This document shows, piece by piece, positions 1-11,452 of a stretch of 64,000 nt of DNA. A program made the translations under genes and the position numbers. The stretch covers positions 37,888,479 through 37,952,478 of the forward strand of contig CM031626.1 in assembly GCA_018398815.1 (NCBI GenBank), given 5' to 3'. Numbering within the stretch: position 1 is the first letter of the stretch; every line of letters begins with the position of its first letter. The notes beneath the pieces were generated by a model. That model ran no database searches. It was given only the letters and a program-made list of their open reading frames with translations, and was not told the DNA's origin. Source of the stretch: Conus ventricosus (Eukaryota; Mollusca; Gastropoda; Neogastropoda; Conidae).

Positions 1-194
1 CTCAGTCGTGTTAGGAGAGAAACGAATGCGTGACATCCCATTCCCAGAGAGAGGTGAATGTTTGGTGGGTGCATGAGTGGGGCATTTGCATGTATGAGTG
101 CAAAGATAACCTTGGTGTGTTAAGCCTGACTAATAAAACATCAACTTAGTGCACTTAAGCAACACCATCACGATGTCCCCTGTCCTGGGCACGC
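1..194. other. Unassigned sequence before the tandem repeat
   Basis: I see no gene, no RNA and no recognisable repeat here; it leads into the ~600-bp tandem repeat. Confidence 0.5.
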
Positions 195-1554
195 CACTGC
201 AGATATGAATGCTTATCTCCGCCTATTTCTTCAATCTAAGACATAAATGCAAGTTTTGTTTATAATTGAATATTTCTTGCAGCCATTGCAAAAACCAAGT
301 GCTCTGTATGTTGCTGGAATGGTGCTCAGTACTTATCCTTGGAATTCATTATTTTAATGTAATTTAGTCCCTTGCGGATTCATTCCAAGGACTAGCCCTC
401 AGCACTTGTGTATTAAGACGTTATCTTATTATATTTTCTACTTTTCACAAGAAAATGTAGCTTGTTTTGCTCTTTCATGATTTTCTTTTGCTTCTTAGAT
501 GGCACCTCTGGTTGGTTTTTGGAAAAACTCAACAAACATACTACGGTATTGCACACCAGCCTTTTTCCGGGGTAGCATTCTTCTTAAAACCGAAAAGGCA
601 GAGGAGTCAACTTACCACTTTCTGCGGTCGCTGAGGAGAAACAATCGGGTTTCGAAATATCGGTATCTGACCAGCAGTTATATGTTAGTGAGTTTCCTCC
701 CTATTGGAGATTGTCTCCCCCTTGGAGAGTATAAGCTTGCTGAAGGCTCATTTTGAGAAGCACTTATTATCCCCATTCACCCACTCAAGCACATACTGTT
801 AGTTAGGCGGAATTATCTACCACTGCCGATATGAATGCTTATCTCACCCTAATTCTTCAATCTAAGACATAAATGCAAGTTTTGTTTTTGCTAGAATGGT
901 GCTCGGTACTTATCCTTGGAATTGATTAGTCTATTGTAATTTAGTCCCTTGCGAATTCATTCCAAGAATTGGCCCTCACCACGTGTGTCTTAAGAGTTAT
1001 CTTTTTATACTTTCTACTTTTCACAAGAAAATGTAGCTTGTTTTGCTCTTTCATGATTTTCTTTTGCTTCTTTGGTGGCACCTTGGTTGTTTTTTTTTAA
1101 AACTCAACAAACATACTACAGTCTTGCACACCAGCCTTTCTCTTGGATAGCATTCTTCTTAAAACCGAAAGGCAGAGTAGTCAACTTAACACTTTCCGCG
1201 GTCACTGAGGAGAAACAATCAGGTTTCGAAATATCGGTATCTGACCAGCAGTTATATGTTAGTGAGTTTCCTCCCTATAGGAGATTGTCTCCCCCTTGGA
1301 GACTATAAGCTTGCTGAAGGCTCATTTGAGAATCATTTATTATTCCCCATTCACCCACTCAAGCACATACTGTTAGTTAGGCGAAATTATCTACCACTGC
1401 AGATATGAATGCTTATCTCCTCCTATTTCTTCAATCCAAGACTTAAGAACAAGCTTTGTTTATAATTGAATATTTCTAGAAGTCATTGCAACACCAAGCT
1501 GCTCTGTATGTTGCTGGAATGGTGCTCGGTACTTATCCTTGGAACTTATTAGTT

Positions 1555-1558
<4 letters not shown>
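195..1558 (+). repeat. Tandem repeat of ~575-625 bp unit (about 2.3 copies)
   Basis: The string CACTGCAGATATGAATGCTT (one base changed in the second copy) recurs at about 195, 821 and 1395. It is followed each time by the same ~600 bp, which includes a run near 441 and 1016 starting CTTTTCACAAGAAAATGTAG. The first two units are complete and the third stops at the (AT)n tract. A diverged copy lies inverted at 18118-18830, so the unit is dispersed as well as tandem. The short open frames inside (499-756, 1072-1308) are the same repeat read twice and resemble no protein I know. Confidence 0.8.
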
Positions 1559-1590
<32 letters not shown>

Positions 1591-1645
1591 ATAAAATATA
1601 TATATATTAATATATATTATATATATATTTATATATATATATATG
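1557..1645. repeat. (AT)n microsatellite
   Basis: Almost pure alternating A and T with small interruptions; it terminates the third copy of the upstream tandem repeat. Confidence 0.9.
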
Positions 1646-1674
1646 TTAAAAATATTTTAAAAATAAAGTGTTAA

Positions 1675-2110
1675 AATCTACAAGCTTGTTTCAAGCCTTG
1701 CTATCTTTATGATGTCTTTTGGGGCACACCAACGATCTTTTATTGCGTGCGTGACTTGATTTCAACTCTGTGTGTGCAGGCGGATCTCCTTTGCTGCACG
1801 TGCGGCCTGTAGTTCTATTGGGGCTTGTTCAGATGGAATGTGCTAGCAAAGATTTCCACTTGTGCCTGCAATTGTTTACATTTTCTACTTTTGTGTTCAG
1901 AGTTGCTAAGTGTGGTTTACAAAAAATTAACAATTTTTCTGTAGAGCATAAATTGCATCTTTTGAAATATTGTTGTATGGTGTTGCTCTTTTTATGATTT
2001 TCCATGATATGTTGTAGTCCATTCATTTCCATATCATTTCCATGATATGTTGTAGTCAACCCAAGGGGTTGAGCACCTTCAGATTTTTAAAGGACACTTT
2101 ACATTGTTCA
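1675..2110 (-). pseudogene. Penelope-like element fragment, C-terminal end
   Basis: The minus-strand frame at 1829-2059 contains KRCNLCSTEKLLIFCKPHLA and a following NCRHKWKSL. The same two stretches close the GIY-YIG endonuclease region of the better-preserved Penelope-like element at 11819-12253. The left edge (about 1680-1725, a GTTTCAAGC-type string) resembles that element's terminal repeat, and GGGGTTGAGC near 2065 matches sequence beyond its other end. Only the last ~55 codons remain. It is a dead fragment, and the call rests on similarity inside this window. Confidence 0.65.
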
Positions 2111-2117
2111 TAATGTA

Positions 2118-2434
<317 letters not shown>

Positions 2435-2498
2435 CAAATGTTGCTCCCCAAGGGGTTGAGCTTTTTCAGATTTTTTAAGGACGTTTTACTACTGTTTA

Positions 2499-2502
<4 letters not shown>

Positions 2503-2591
<89 letters not shown>

Positions 2592-2613
2592 TGATGTGTG
2601 TGTGTGTGTGTGT
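2503..2613. repeat. (AT)n(GT)n microsatellite
   Basis: Alternating AT for about 90 bp followed by GT. The minus-strand open frame across it is low-complexity translation. Confidence 0.95.
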
Positions 2614-2619
2614 ACATTT

Positions 2620-3310
2620 ACGGTAGACGTGGTAAAATGTAGCCCGGTACTACCTGTCACATAGATCGGGTAGATAGAACTCGTCAACCTGGGAAAGTAG
2701 TCCATCTAGGTGAAGGAAAACACTGAATCTAAACCTCCGCTGCCTTGCGGCTATACCCACTCACGGGAAAGGCTTCGGGAGTCAACCCTGAGGAAAAATC
2801 CGGAGCCGGAGTCCCTAAGGCGGCTTGACCTTGTCTTCAACGTCATCCCGGCAACTCCTGCGACGCCGTTGGTGCCAAGTTGTATCGGCTCTGCCTTTCC
2901 CTTGGATCCATCAGCTGTGTGGAGAGGGGGAATCTGCTGCATGGGCAACAGCTGATTCTCCATACCAACTTGCCCAGGCTTGCGCCCTGGAGAGGACACT
3001 TCAGCTTCGCTGCAAAGCATCGAAACAACACGGGGAAACAGCAGTTTACCGGTTATAAGCCATCCGCTCGATTGGCGTAGAGCTGGCGCCAGGGTTGCTT
3101 CCGTCGGTGGGAGAGATCATCATCTCATTGGACAGCTACCGCCTGCCTTAAGCTGGGCAGCCCCCAGCCAATAGGGTGCTGTCTCGCCACAGTTCCCTGC
3201 CTTACTGGGTGCGTAGGGCTCAGGGTACGGAAGTATCTGACAAGCGGACTGCAATCACTGCCAACAAACAAGGAAATCAAATTAACAAGAAAACTCCAGC
3301 TCTCAGTTTG
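2620..3310. other. GC-richer unidentified sequence, possibly a dispersed repeat
   Basis: This stretch is clearly richer in G+C than its surroundings. It carries many short overlapping open frames on both strands, none resembling a known protein. Its composition and its position at an assembly gap suggest the 5' part of a dispersed retroelement, but I cannot name a family. Confidence 0.3.
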
Positions 3311-4310
3311 NNNNNNNNNNNNNNNNNNNNNNNNNNNNNNNNNNNNNNNNNNNNNNNNNNNNNNNNNNNNNNNNNNNNNNNNNNNNNNNNNNNNNNNNNN
3401 NNNNNNNNNNNNNNNNNNNNNNNNNNNNNNNNNNNNNNNNNNNNNNNNNNNNNNNNNNNNNNNNNNNNNNNNNNNNNNNNNNNNNNNNNNNNNNNNNNNN
3501 NNNNNNNNNNNNNNNNNNNNNNNNNNNNNNNNNNNNNNNNNNNNNNNNNNNNNNNNNNNNNNNNNNNNNNNNNNNNNNNNNNNNNNNNNNNNNNNNNNNN
3601 NNNNNNNNNNNNNNNNNNNNNNNNNNNNNNNNNNNNNNNNNNNNNNNNNNNNNNNNNNNNNNNNNNNNNNNNNNNNNNNNNNNNNNNNNNNNNNNNNNNN
3701 NNNNNNNNNNNNNNNNNNNNNNNNNNNNNNNNNNNNNNNNNNNNNNNNNNNNNNNNNNNNNNNNNNNNNNNNNNNNNNNNNNNNNNNNNNNNNNNNNNNN
3801 NNNNNNNNNNNNNNNNNNNNNNNNNNNNNNNNNNNNNNNNNNNNNNNNNNNNNNNNNNNNNNNNNNNNNNNNNNNNNNNNNNNNNNNNNNNNNNNNNNNN
3901 NNNNNNNNNNNNNNNNNNNNNNNNNNNNNNNNNNNNNNNNNNNNNNNNNNNNNNNNNNNNNNNNNNNNNNNNNNNNNNNNNNNNNNNNNNNNNNNNNNNN
4001 NNNNNNNNNNNNNNNNNNNNNNNNNNNNNNNNNNNNNNNNNNNNNNNNNNNNNNNNNNNNNNNNNNNNNNNNNNNNNNNNNNNNNNNNNNNNNNNNNNNN
4101 NNNNNNNNNNNNNNNNNNNNNNNNNNNNNNNNNNNNNNNNNNNNNNNNNNNNNNNNNNNNNNNNNNNNNNNNNNNNNNNNNNNNNNNNNNNNNNNNNNNN
4201 NNNNNNNNNNNNNNNNNNNNNNNNNNNNNNNNNNNNNNNNNNNNNNNNNNNNNNNNNNNNNNNNNNNNNNNNNNNNNNNNNNNNNNNNNNNNNNNNNNNN
4301 NNNNNNNNNN
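3311..4310. other. Assembly gap (1,000 N)
   Basis: Exactly 1,000 N, so the size is probably nominal. The left part of Polinton copy A, including most of its polymerase gene, should lie in or beyond this gap if the contigs are joined correctly. Confidence 0.99.
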
Positions 4311-4718
4311 GTGCATATTTAGCTGTTTAATCTGATCTCTAAGACTTCGCCCTTGACCAACCGGAGCCTCTCATTTTGGCTTCTTCAGCGGCCACATTCA
4401 AACTGTGTAAGCAGTTGGTCTGCCAACAGGTGTTAAGTCATTATGAGAAAGAATGTCTGTTGTTTAGTGAGACCCAGACTTCTAGATTTTCTTCATTTAT
4501 TGTTATATAGTCAATTAAAACAGCTAACATTACTTTTACTGGCGGGTCTATTGTTAGTTTACCTGGGAACTTGAGAAATAGCATGAACAACACTTGCCTG
4601 TACGTTTGTTGGATCATATGACTTCTAGATTATATATCATTTAAAGCTTTTGAAAAAAACGCTCTTCCTTAAGCATTCCTTCAAACAATTCGTCTTGTCC
4701 TTCATATATCTCAGCCAT
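4311..4718 (-). pseudogene. Protein-primed DNA polymerase B, N-terminal fragment (copy A)
   Basis: Start codon at 4718-4716, with sequence parallel to the first ~135 codons of the PolB gene starting at 54290 in copy C. Visible conserved pieces include the start context and the region before GSGWSEGEV in the other copies. The frame is broken several times and the gene then runs into the N gap, so exonuclease and polymerase motifs are not visible. In the family this enzyme copies the element from a protein primer. Confidence 0.75.
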
Positions 4719-4842
4719 GTTGAGCTTTCTTTTCTAACTCAAACTATTTATTTAAATTTTAAAAAAAATAATCAGAATCAATATCAACGGTCTTTTTGTG
4801 CTTGGGACTCATAAACTAAGTAATAAACGCCCTTTGATGTTG

Positions 4843-5475
4843 TTAATTCGAGCTGTTTAGAGCAGAGTTTAATGTTTCGTTTATTTTTTTTAAACATTCC
4901 TTTTTTATCTGCTCGGTGTCTGGCTGTTGAGAAAAACGTGCTCTTGCCTTTTTTTGAAGATCAAACTTTTGTCTTTTATAGTCATCAAAATCAGCCTGTA
5001 AATGACTAAATTCTTCATCCGTGATGTGCGAGTCAACTGGCGCTTTATTTATTGTCAGTTTGAACGAACTAAGTTTAGCTGTTATTAGTTGAACCATAGC
5101 TGTGTGCTTTTGGAGTTTAGTTTTTAATTTTTTGCTAGCAGCACTTACAGCTAATGAGCACAGGCCAAGAGCTAAAGACAAACCGCCTAGAGGTAAAGCT
5201 GCGGGTGCACCAACACCTGTTGCTAAGAAACCAACACTTGCCCCTGCTGATAGGCCGCTCAAAGCCGATGCTCCAGTATTAACATATGTAACAGCATTAA
5301 AGGCAGCAGAATACCTTCGTTTGGTTTTGCTGTATTGTTTAAAGGTCCTGCTCTAGTTTTTGTTGCATTTGTGTAATGTTGGTTAATCTGAAGGTTTTTA
5401 TGTCAGGGGCTTTACTATCCCTTCTTTTGGTGACTCTGGCGCTGTAGGCGCTTTTGGATAAACGTGAACAGACAT
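4843..5475 (-). pseudogene. Small capsid-region protein with Gly/Ala-rich hydrophobic segment (copy A)
   Basis: The start codon at 5475 matches the copy C start at 55079. The best frame is 4843-5262. It shows a Gly/Ala/Leu-rich hydrophobic segment (GFLATGVGAPAALPLGGLSL) followed by a Lys-rich, charged, probably helical C-terminal half ending ALNSSN. The gene sits between PolB and the major capsid protein on the same strand. A membrane-active virion component would fit the composition and location, but that is inference; I do not recognise the family. The N-terminal third is out of frame with the rest. Confidence 0.55.
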
Positions 5476-5518
5476 GCTTTTTTTTTAAAATAAAAAATAT
5501 TTTAGTATTGTATATCTT

Positions 5519-6767
5519 TTATCTGTTATCTTGAATATTCAGCTGCGCATCATATATTAAAAAACAAATGCGCATTAAGCGCTTTATCGTCATCTTTTTC
5601 TTTGTCAATTTGAATGTTTATTACGTCTCTAACAGTTCTCCCACTTCCACGCAATGATTATCCTCTGTTGAACTTAGGTCAATCCATAAACCGTAATTCG
5701 TTGTTTAAATAATCATCGAGTCTAACACTGTGAAGATGGAGATCTTTAGACACAAGGTCTACTGTTGGACTTCTATGCCTCCCACCTCCAAACAATTTTC
5801 TTATTTCGTCAAAATGCTGATAAGGTTTAAGCCCGCTCCCATAGATTTGGTTAGGACTACCCTGAATTGTACATTGCACTTTCGTTATTTTAGGATTAAG
5901 AAACTTTTCAGTTTGTCTTTTAAACGGTTCTTCGTCTTCGCACAGCAATAAAATACCTTTGAGTGATCTTGCTGAGACACTAAAACTGAAATTCCATATA
6001 GTGTCTGCCCTGCTTTTAGGATGTGTAGAATGGTGAATCACTCTTTCGTAATATATTGCTAATTTTGACTGATATTGTTGCTCGATTTACCTTGCTAAGT
6101 GAGGGTTGCTAACAATGTCAAACTCTAGCGCGATGTCAGAAATGCTGTACTTTGCTGCAGTGTCTGATGATCTGATAACCGTTTGTATTCATTAAAAGTT
6201 AGTTCATATGACAATCTGTCTTTTAATGCTCCTTGAAAGTATGGCGCATGCGCACTTAACAACTCAAAATCCAAGGGGATGGAAAAGCGATTTCCATACG
6301 CATAACTTACAGCTACATACTTTTTGCCGTCTTTAGCATCTTCAGCGCCTATTCTGTGTTTTAGTGCTTCATTATTTTCGATTCCTTGAAACGCAGATCA
6401 TTCCTTTCATTCTCGGTTAGCCATAGATCAGAATAGGTTAAAAATATGTCTGCATTATGTAAAGAAAATATTTCTTGCCCTCAAGTTTTATAGAAATTTT
6501 CTTAACGATTGCCCGTCCTAGATTCCGGACAACTGTCCTGTTTAGGTCTGTTTCTGATGTGAGTTCTATTTTGAAAGTAAGTCGCGCAGAGCCTGGCACA
6601 ATCACTTCATCCGCTCCTAGGTCTGGAAATTTGACAGTAAGAATTTGATCCGAATCAATAGTAGATGGATTATTTGGAACAATAATATTCCGTTTATTTC
6701 CCTCCACGCCAAAGGGCTCTTTCAGTCTTCTATGCGGGTCAAGAATTGAACCATATGTTTGCGACAT
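5519..6767 (-). pseudogene. Polinton major capsid protein, double jelly-roll type (copy A)
   Basis: Starts MSQTYGS at 6767 and ends about 416 codons later. Open segments at 6438-6767 and 5679-6041 are separated by frame breaks. The C-terminal third carries stretches typical of Polinton capsid proteins as I know them: PNQIYGSGLKPYQHFDEIRK, a ...LHLHSVRLDDYL stretch, and in the sister copies HGSGRTVKDVI followed by a terminal DAQLNI-like end. It is expected to form the capsid shell. It diverges from the coiled-coil/TM gene across a 38-bp AT-rich spacer. The length is below the ~600 aa I associate with many family members, so a shorter variant or lost segments are possible. Confidence 0.7.
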
Positions 6768-6805
6768 TTTTATAAAACAAAATAAAAAGTTAATTATTTA
6801 AAAAC
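6768..6805. promoter_or_regulatory. Divergent AT-rich spacer, candidate bidirectional promoter (copy A)
   Basis: Only 38 bp separate the start codons of the capsid gene (minus) and the coiled-coil/TM gene (plus). The spacer is nearly pure A/T and contains TTAATTATTTAAAAAC directly before the plus-strand ATG. The same arrangement is kept in copy C at 56361-56397. Confidence 0.45.
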
Positions 6806-7993
6806 ATGGCAGGAATTGAAGTTGCAGAAGATTATGATGTTTTTGATCCTGGAGACGACATGAGTGAAATGACTCCTTTGACACAGCATCGCTCAACGAC
6901 CTCATTGCGACGTGAATTAACAGAAAGTAAGGTCAGATCATTTTACCAAAGTTTAGGTCAAGAACCCCCGATTTTATACCCCCTGATGATTTTGAAGTGC
7001 ACGAAAATGACCATTTGTATGTGAAAAACGATCAAGGACAACTTGTTCGGCTTACAGATAAACGAGACCCATTAAAGTTTTTAGCCGGGGGTACAATTAG
7101 ACAAAGACTCAGTGTGAGAGATCAAAATCGCCTTGGTCTTGTTAGACCGAAATTAAGGGCGGAGGCAGTTTCTAAACTTCAAAACACACTGCAGGAACTC
7201 TCGACAGATAACCAAATGCAAAACATGGAACTTCAAGATTTAAGTCAAACGGTGGGCGAAATAATAAATGCAACAGAAGAAACAGAACCAAAAACTATTC
7301 ACGAACCACAGATAACTGATAGAGAAAGAGTGGCCCTTGATCGTACTTTAAGAACCATTAGAGGCGAATTAGAAAACAATTTAGCAAAACTGGGTGAACT
7401 AAAGGAGGATATAAAAAAGAGAAAAGAAAAACTCGTTGAGGCTGATGACGCCAACTTAGGGCATGATATTAAAGAAAGAATAACCAAAAGGCTAAAAGAC
7501 CTTGAACAAGAAAGATCAGCAAGACTAGAAGTGTTGTCTACTAACCGAGAAGAATTACGAACTCAAGTGAGCAGAATAAGAGAAACTATCCAAAGAATTT
7601 TATATGAAGACACAATGCTAGCAGAACGAATACGAACACTGTTTAGAGAGCAGGGATTCACATTAGCAAGCGTTATAACAGCCTTAGGATTTGCAATAAG
7701 TACACTGATGATGGCTATTACGGGTGGTGGCGGTGCTGGCTAGTGCCTCCGCCGCCATCGCCTCCATCGCCGCCTGATAAATCATGGGTAAAAAAAACAG
7801 CTTGATCATCTTGCGGGTTTATTAAAAAATTAGCTGGTAAAGCCGTGGACGCTTTACCCGGAATATTAGGGGGTGTTGTTAGCTGGCTTTTGTCTCTACT
7901 GCGGGCAAAGTAGTTGGTTTTATGGCCGAGCACTTATGGACATTAGTTCTCTTAATAGTCGGGTTATTTTTTAGTAAAATAAAGACCAAGTAA
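6806..7993 (+). pseudogene. Coiled-coil protein with C-terminal membrane segments (copy A)
   Basis: Starts MAGIEVAEDYD. The first ~58 codons are in one frame; a break near 6975 leads into the long frame 6997-7743. That frame is strongly charged and helical from about 7260 to 7640 (KKRKEKLVEADDA, RLKDLEQERSARLEVL), consistent with a coiled coil. It ends in a hydrophobic helix (LASVITALGFAISTLMMAIT) and a Gly-rich run. After another break, homologous sequence with a further hydrophobic stretch continues to the stop at 7991-7993. This type of coiled-coil/TM protein recurs in invertebrate Polintons; its role is unknown to me, perhaps a virion or membrane-anchoring component. Confidence 0.65.
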
Positions 7994-8046
7994 TCCTGGG
8001 CCCAAAGTTAATCCAAGAACAAGTTGCTGTCTTTTCATATTCATGG
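7994..8046. other. Short convergent spacer (copy A)
   Basis: Gap between the plus-strand coiled-coil gene and the minus-strand unknown gene, both ending here. A terminator is expected by position, but none is clear. Confidence 0.3.
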
Positions 8047-9177
8047 TCATCGCGAACAGAGTCCGCGTCTTAAATGGCCTTTAGGCTTTGGCCCCACATT
8101 GATTGGATGCTTATTCTTGGGGGGTCATCTTGTTTTTTTATGCTTGCATATTACTGGCTCAGAATTTATTTCGTTTTTTTCCGACCTTCTGTTCATTACC
8201 TGCCACAAGGATTTCATTATTGTAGTTTATTATTGTTCCTATCTGGAGCCTGGGGGTCAGAAGGCAGCATGTATAAACCAGTGCCAACAGCAAAGTTACT
8301 TTCGATCTTGCGTATTGTAAAACATTTTGGTACCTTTTTATACTTGAAGGAAAATTCAACTGTAGTTTTAAATGGCGTCTCTAAATTTGCAGTATTGTTT
8401 TTGCGCGTCAAACCAGTAGAAGGATCAGTTATGCTCGATCTCGTTTGTGCTTGCGAACCTGCAAACACCAAACGTAAGTACGAACAGAGTCGTTTATTCG
8501 TTCTATTCCTGCTTTAGTTAGGCCCTTAGAAGTGTCTAAGAAAATGTTGTCCATGCTGTTTTATGCTCTTGCTCTATGGACCCGAGGTAACCCCTGTGCC
8601 GAAGAGAAAGATGTGTAAGGAGGTTTCCCAGTCATAGTTATACTTTCTGTGCACCCCCCAAAAATAAGGGGTCCCTAGGCCATGATTAAGATCCAACTTT
8701 TGTCTAAAGTCTGTCTTAACATTAATATTGAATTCGTTACAGATCCTTTCAAAAGCCTTCAGGTCTATTCTGTTGCTGAATGGATTTAAACGGTTTGTCT
8801 TTGGGAAAATTTGGCGTTGCAATTCAGACAAAATACGTCTGAAGGTGTAATAGAAATGAAATCTATACACTGCCCTCACCAAAGGATCGGGATGATTTAA
8901 GTGATCAGCATCGACACTCCACACCCGGTTGATGCACAAAACACAGCAAAGTTTAACGGGTTCTGATAAAACTGCATGGGATGACTAAACCACACTTTCG
9001 GGGATGTGGTCGTTTTAATAGGAGGGTTAAGATAGCTCTCAATGGAGTACTAACCTTTACTTGAAAGGCGTCAGACTGAGTCACAGAAATGTCAAGAGTA
9101 TCAGTTGTTATATTTTTAAGATTGTAGTGGGGGCCCAGCAGAATATTTTGCATCAGTATAAATTTAAATGCAGTCAT
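8047..9177 (-). pseudogene. Conserved Polinton protein of unknown function (copy A)
   Basis: Starts MTAFKF at 9177; the open segments are 8953-9177 and 8574-8939, with shorter ones to the stop near 8047. The central part contains YRFHFYYTFRRILSELQRQ, NPFSNRIDLKAFERICNEFN and NHGLGTPYFWG, all repeated in copy C at 57669-58769. These suggest a folded, mainly helical protein. I associate such proteins with invertebrate Polintons but cannot assign an activity. It shares a 19-bp divergent spacer with the candidate minor capsid gene. Confidence 0.6.
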
Positions 9178-9196
9178 TTTTATTTCGTTTAAAAAA
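9178..9196. promoter_or_regulatory. 19-bp divergent AT-rich spacer (copy A)
   Basis: The spacer TTTATTTCGTTTAAAAAA separates two divergent start codons and is conserved in copy C (58770-58788). It must contain or overlap both 5' transcription signals if the two genes have separate promoters. Confidence 0.4.
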
Positions 9197-9882
9197 ATGT
9201 TTGTAGCAATAACAACTCAAGACCGCCCTTCGTTTTAGAACATGTATTGATAACGATTGCGGAACCAAAACGGTCGCCCTCCATGAAATATTTTATAAAG
9301 TCGTATGGTTTAATATAAGTAAATCCAGGGAGAATAATAAGATTCTTTAAAACTTGACCCAAAAAGGGGGCCAAAGTTAGCCATTTACAATACCTGATGG
9401 TTTTTTAGGGTTTTGCTCACTAAAAGAAGCAATGAGTAACTTTGACATTACTCTCAAACTTAACAATGCAAATCTAAAAACATGTTAACATTCAAGCCTG
9501 AAGAAGAAGGAGGTTACTATTTTGATAAAGAGCTAGCTAAAAAGTTTGGCTTTGCAGCTGACAATCATAGATTTAGATTTACACCAGACAAAACTACTTA
9601 TGAGGGGGAAAATCCGCTCGTCTTGCATTACATTCATTACTCTATGTTCATTTGGATGAGCTGAGCACTGATGAAAAACTTATATGATGGAAGGCCCTCA
9701 ACTGTTTTAAGAGCTCTTCCGTCAGGGAAAGTGCATATTGCGATTATGAAATTAAAATTCCCTAAAATTTTCATTTAAAAGATTAGTTTGTGGGAGGGTC
9801 GGATCATTTAATAAAAAATCGCAGACAAAGCGGGGAAAGTTGTAAAGTGCGATAACCTGCACATTGTTTTAGAATAAAATAG
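9197..9882 (+). pseudogene. Candidate minor capsid (penton-like) protein (copy A)
   Basis: Starts MFVAITTQD at 9197 and parallels the ~230-codon gene at 58789-59483. The best open segment is 9482-9664 (FKPEEEGGYYFDKELAKKFG, TTYEGENP). Breaks near 9235, 9340-9400 and 9665-9760 destroy the frame. The call rests on size, position before the ATPase, a beta-rich composition and general resemblance to Polinton minor capsid proteins; it is not proven. Confidence 0.5.
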
Positions 9883-9898
9883 TTAGTTGTTCTAAAAA

Positions 9899-10681
9899 AT
9901 GTCGCGCGGCCAGAAAAATCAGGAGTTACAAATTTGCGCCTGTGAGGTGTATAACTTTAGAATAAAAAGACCTTGCAGACGTTGCTGACTTTGAACAGAA
10001 CGGCGAGATAGGCGCTTTGTATGGTTTTGAGTACACTAAAGATGGCGATTATAAACGTAAAGAAGTTTGGCGGGCAGCAAAAGGTTTCCTAAACTGAACA
10101 ACTGCGCAATGTAGAAAACAAATAATGTTGGTCAGTATGAATATAAAATAGTTCGAAAACCTGACACAAATGGCACTTAGAACCATATTTAGAATGGGAC
10201 ATAAAATTTGAATTCATAAGCCCATTTACATTTTTTAGGCCGTCAAAAAAGTTTCAGAAAAGCATTCAACTCTGGCCCTTTACATATAAGTCTTATGCCA
10301 GAGGACAATAGTCGGAAAGAGATTGAAATAACGCCGTATGGGAAAAAAACAGTACATCCTCCACAGAAAAGAAACGGTTTTAAAGGAAGCTTCTACAAAA
10401 TTACAGTTCATTCCACGCAGGAAATTAGGAGACCGTTCACAATGATATTTGAATTTCTGTCTTTAAAGATGTGGAGAGGGATGGGGTTGTGGGCGTTAGT
10501 GACGTCCTTATAAAGGAATTAATATTAGCTGGCAAAACTTAGACGTTAAACGTCTTAAAGTTGCCATCGTCGTTCTTCACATGGTGGGGATATTAAGGTC
10601 ATAACAACAAGCAAAAAAATCAATGTTGACTTAACTAGAACAATCTTACAGAACTGAATTGGATTAATCTTACACATTTAG
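9899..10681 (+). pseudogene. Unknown Polinton protein upstream of ATPase (copy A)
   Basis: Starts MSRGQ at 9899. Matching pieces with copy C are DLADVADFEQNGEIG near 9975 and the frame 10295-10513 (DNSRKEIEIT...KRNGFKGSFYKITVHS). It is broken in several places and ends about 40 bp before the ATPase coding region. No family is recognised. Confidence 0.45.
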
Positions 10682-10723
10682 CCTTATAGGGTTTTATTAT
10701 ACTGAACAAGTTTTTAACAGAGA

Positions 10724-11355
10724 GTATGATAAATATAATAACTGTATTAGATTAAATTCTGTTATAAACTATGGAGCAGTTAAACTTTATGGCAAAAACC
10801 CCTCATTGTTCATAATTTGTGGGCAGACTGGTTGTGGAAAAACAATATTTGTCCTAGACTTATTACAAACAGTTTATCGCTATAATTTTGATCATATTGT
10901 GATTTTCTGTCCAACACTTAAATGGAACAAAGCATATCATAATAGAAGGTTTATATGGACAGATGATTAAATATATTTAGTTGATCCTAGTAATAAACTG
11001 AGTGAGTGTTTAGAACAGTTTTATAAACTGTTTGAAGGAACACAGACACTATTTATTATAGATGACTGTTCGGCAGAAAGAGACATAGTTAAAAAAAGAA
11101 ACACTTTATCAAAACTAGCTTTCAGTGGAAGACATGCTGGGATAAGTGTGTGGATTTTATGTCAAAAATATAACTCAGTTTAAAAGACTTTAGAGAACAG
11201 TTAAAGACAGAGACTCATTCGATGAATGTTTGCGCGAAAATGATGTTATTGAAAATGATCAGGAAAAACATAGGATTAAGCAAAAACTGAAATCTGAAAA
11301 GTTTAGTAAATTAGTATTGAAAACGGATAATCCTACACAGTATGTTTGTTTGTAG
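10724..11355 (+). pseudogene. FtsK/HerA-type genome packaging ATPase (copy A)
   Basis: The frame beginning near 10724 reads through LFIICGQTGCGKTIFVLDLL (Walker A GQTGCGKT at about 10830) and IFCPTLKWNKAYHNRRF. After one stop at 10968 it continues to TQTLFIIDDCSAERDIVKK (Walker B LFIIDD at about 11055). A Lys-rich C-terminus ends at the TAG 11353-11355. In Polintons this motor is thought to pump DNA into the capsid. Breaks near 10968 and 11180 disable the frame as assembled. The last codons lie only 12 bp from the terminal hairpin, so the gene's 3' end is part of the terminal repeat region. Confidence 0.82.
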
Positions 11356-11367
11356 GGTTTACTAGTT

Positions 11368-11452
11368 AGAGAACGGGGAAATGTTCATCCTAGGGCGCCC
11401 AACCGAACAGGGTGAGGGTGGGTGAGCTAGGATGAACATGTCCCCGTTCTCT
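11368..11452. repeat. Terminal hairpin of Polinton copy A (right end)
   Basis: Left stem 11368-11404 and right stem to 11452 pair with few mismatches around a loop reading GAACAGGGTGA. The outer 7 bp are AGAGAAC/GTTCTCT, as at the other Polinton ends in this window, but the inner stem (GGGGAAATGTTCATCCTAG) is unlike theirs. Confidence 0.85.

Larger units (their letters stand above)
4311..11452 (+). mobile_element. Polinton/Maverick copy A (right part, left side lost in gap)
   Basis: It holds, in order, the N-terminus of PolB, a hydrophobic protein, the major capsid protein (all minus), a coiled-coil/TM protein (plus), an unknown protein (minus), a candidate minor capsid protein, an unknown protein and the packaging ATPase (plus), then a terminal hairpin. 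Gene order and sequence match 53.9-61.1 kb of copy C throughout. The right terminus is GTTCTCT at 11446-11452, directly beside a truncated Penelope terminal repeat. Target duplication cannot be checked because the left end is missing. Confidence 0.88.

Noticed and set aside
3176..4330. Apparent 384- and 337-codon open frames across the gap
   Set aside because: They are open only because N bases cannot form stop codons.
11368..11452. Helitron 3' hairpin
   Set aside because: No CTRR terminus, no A/T target pattern and no Rep/helicase; the stems are far longer than Helitron hairpins.
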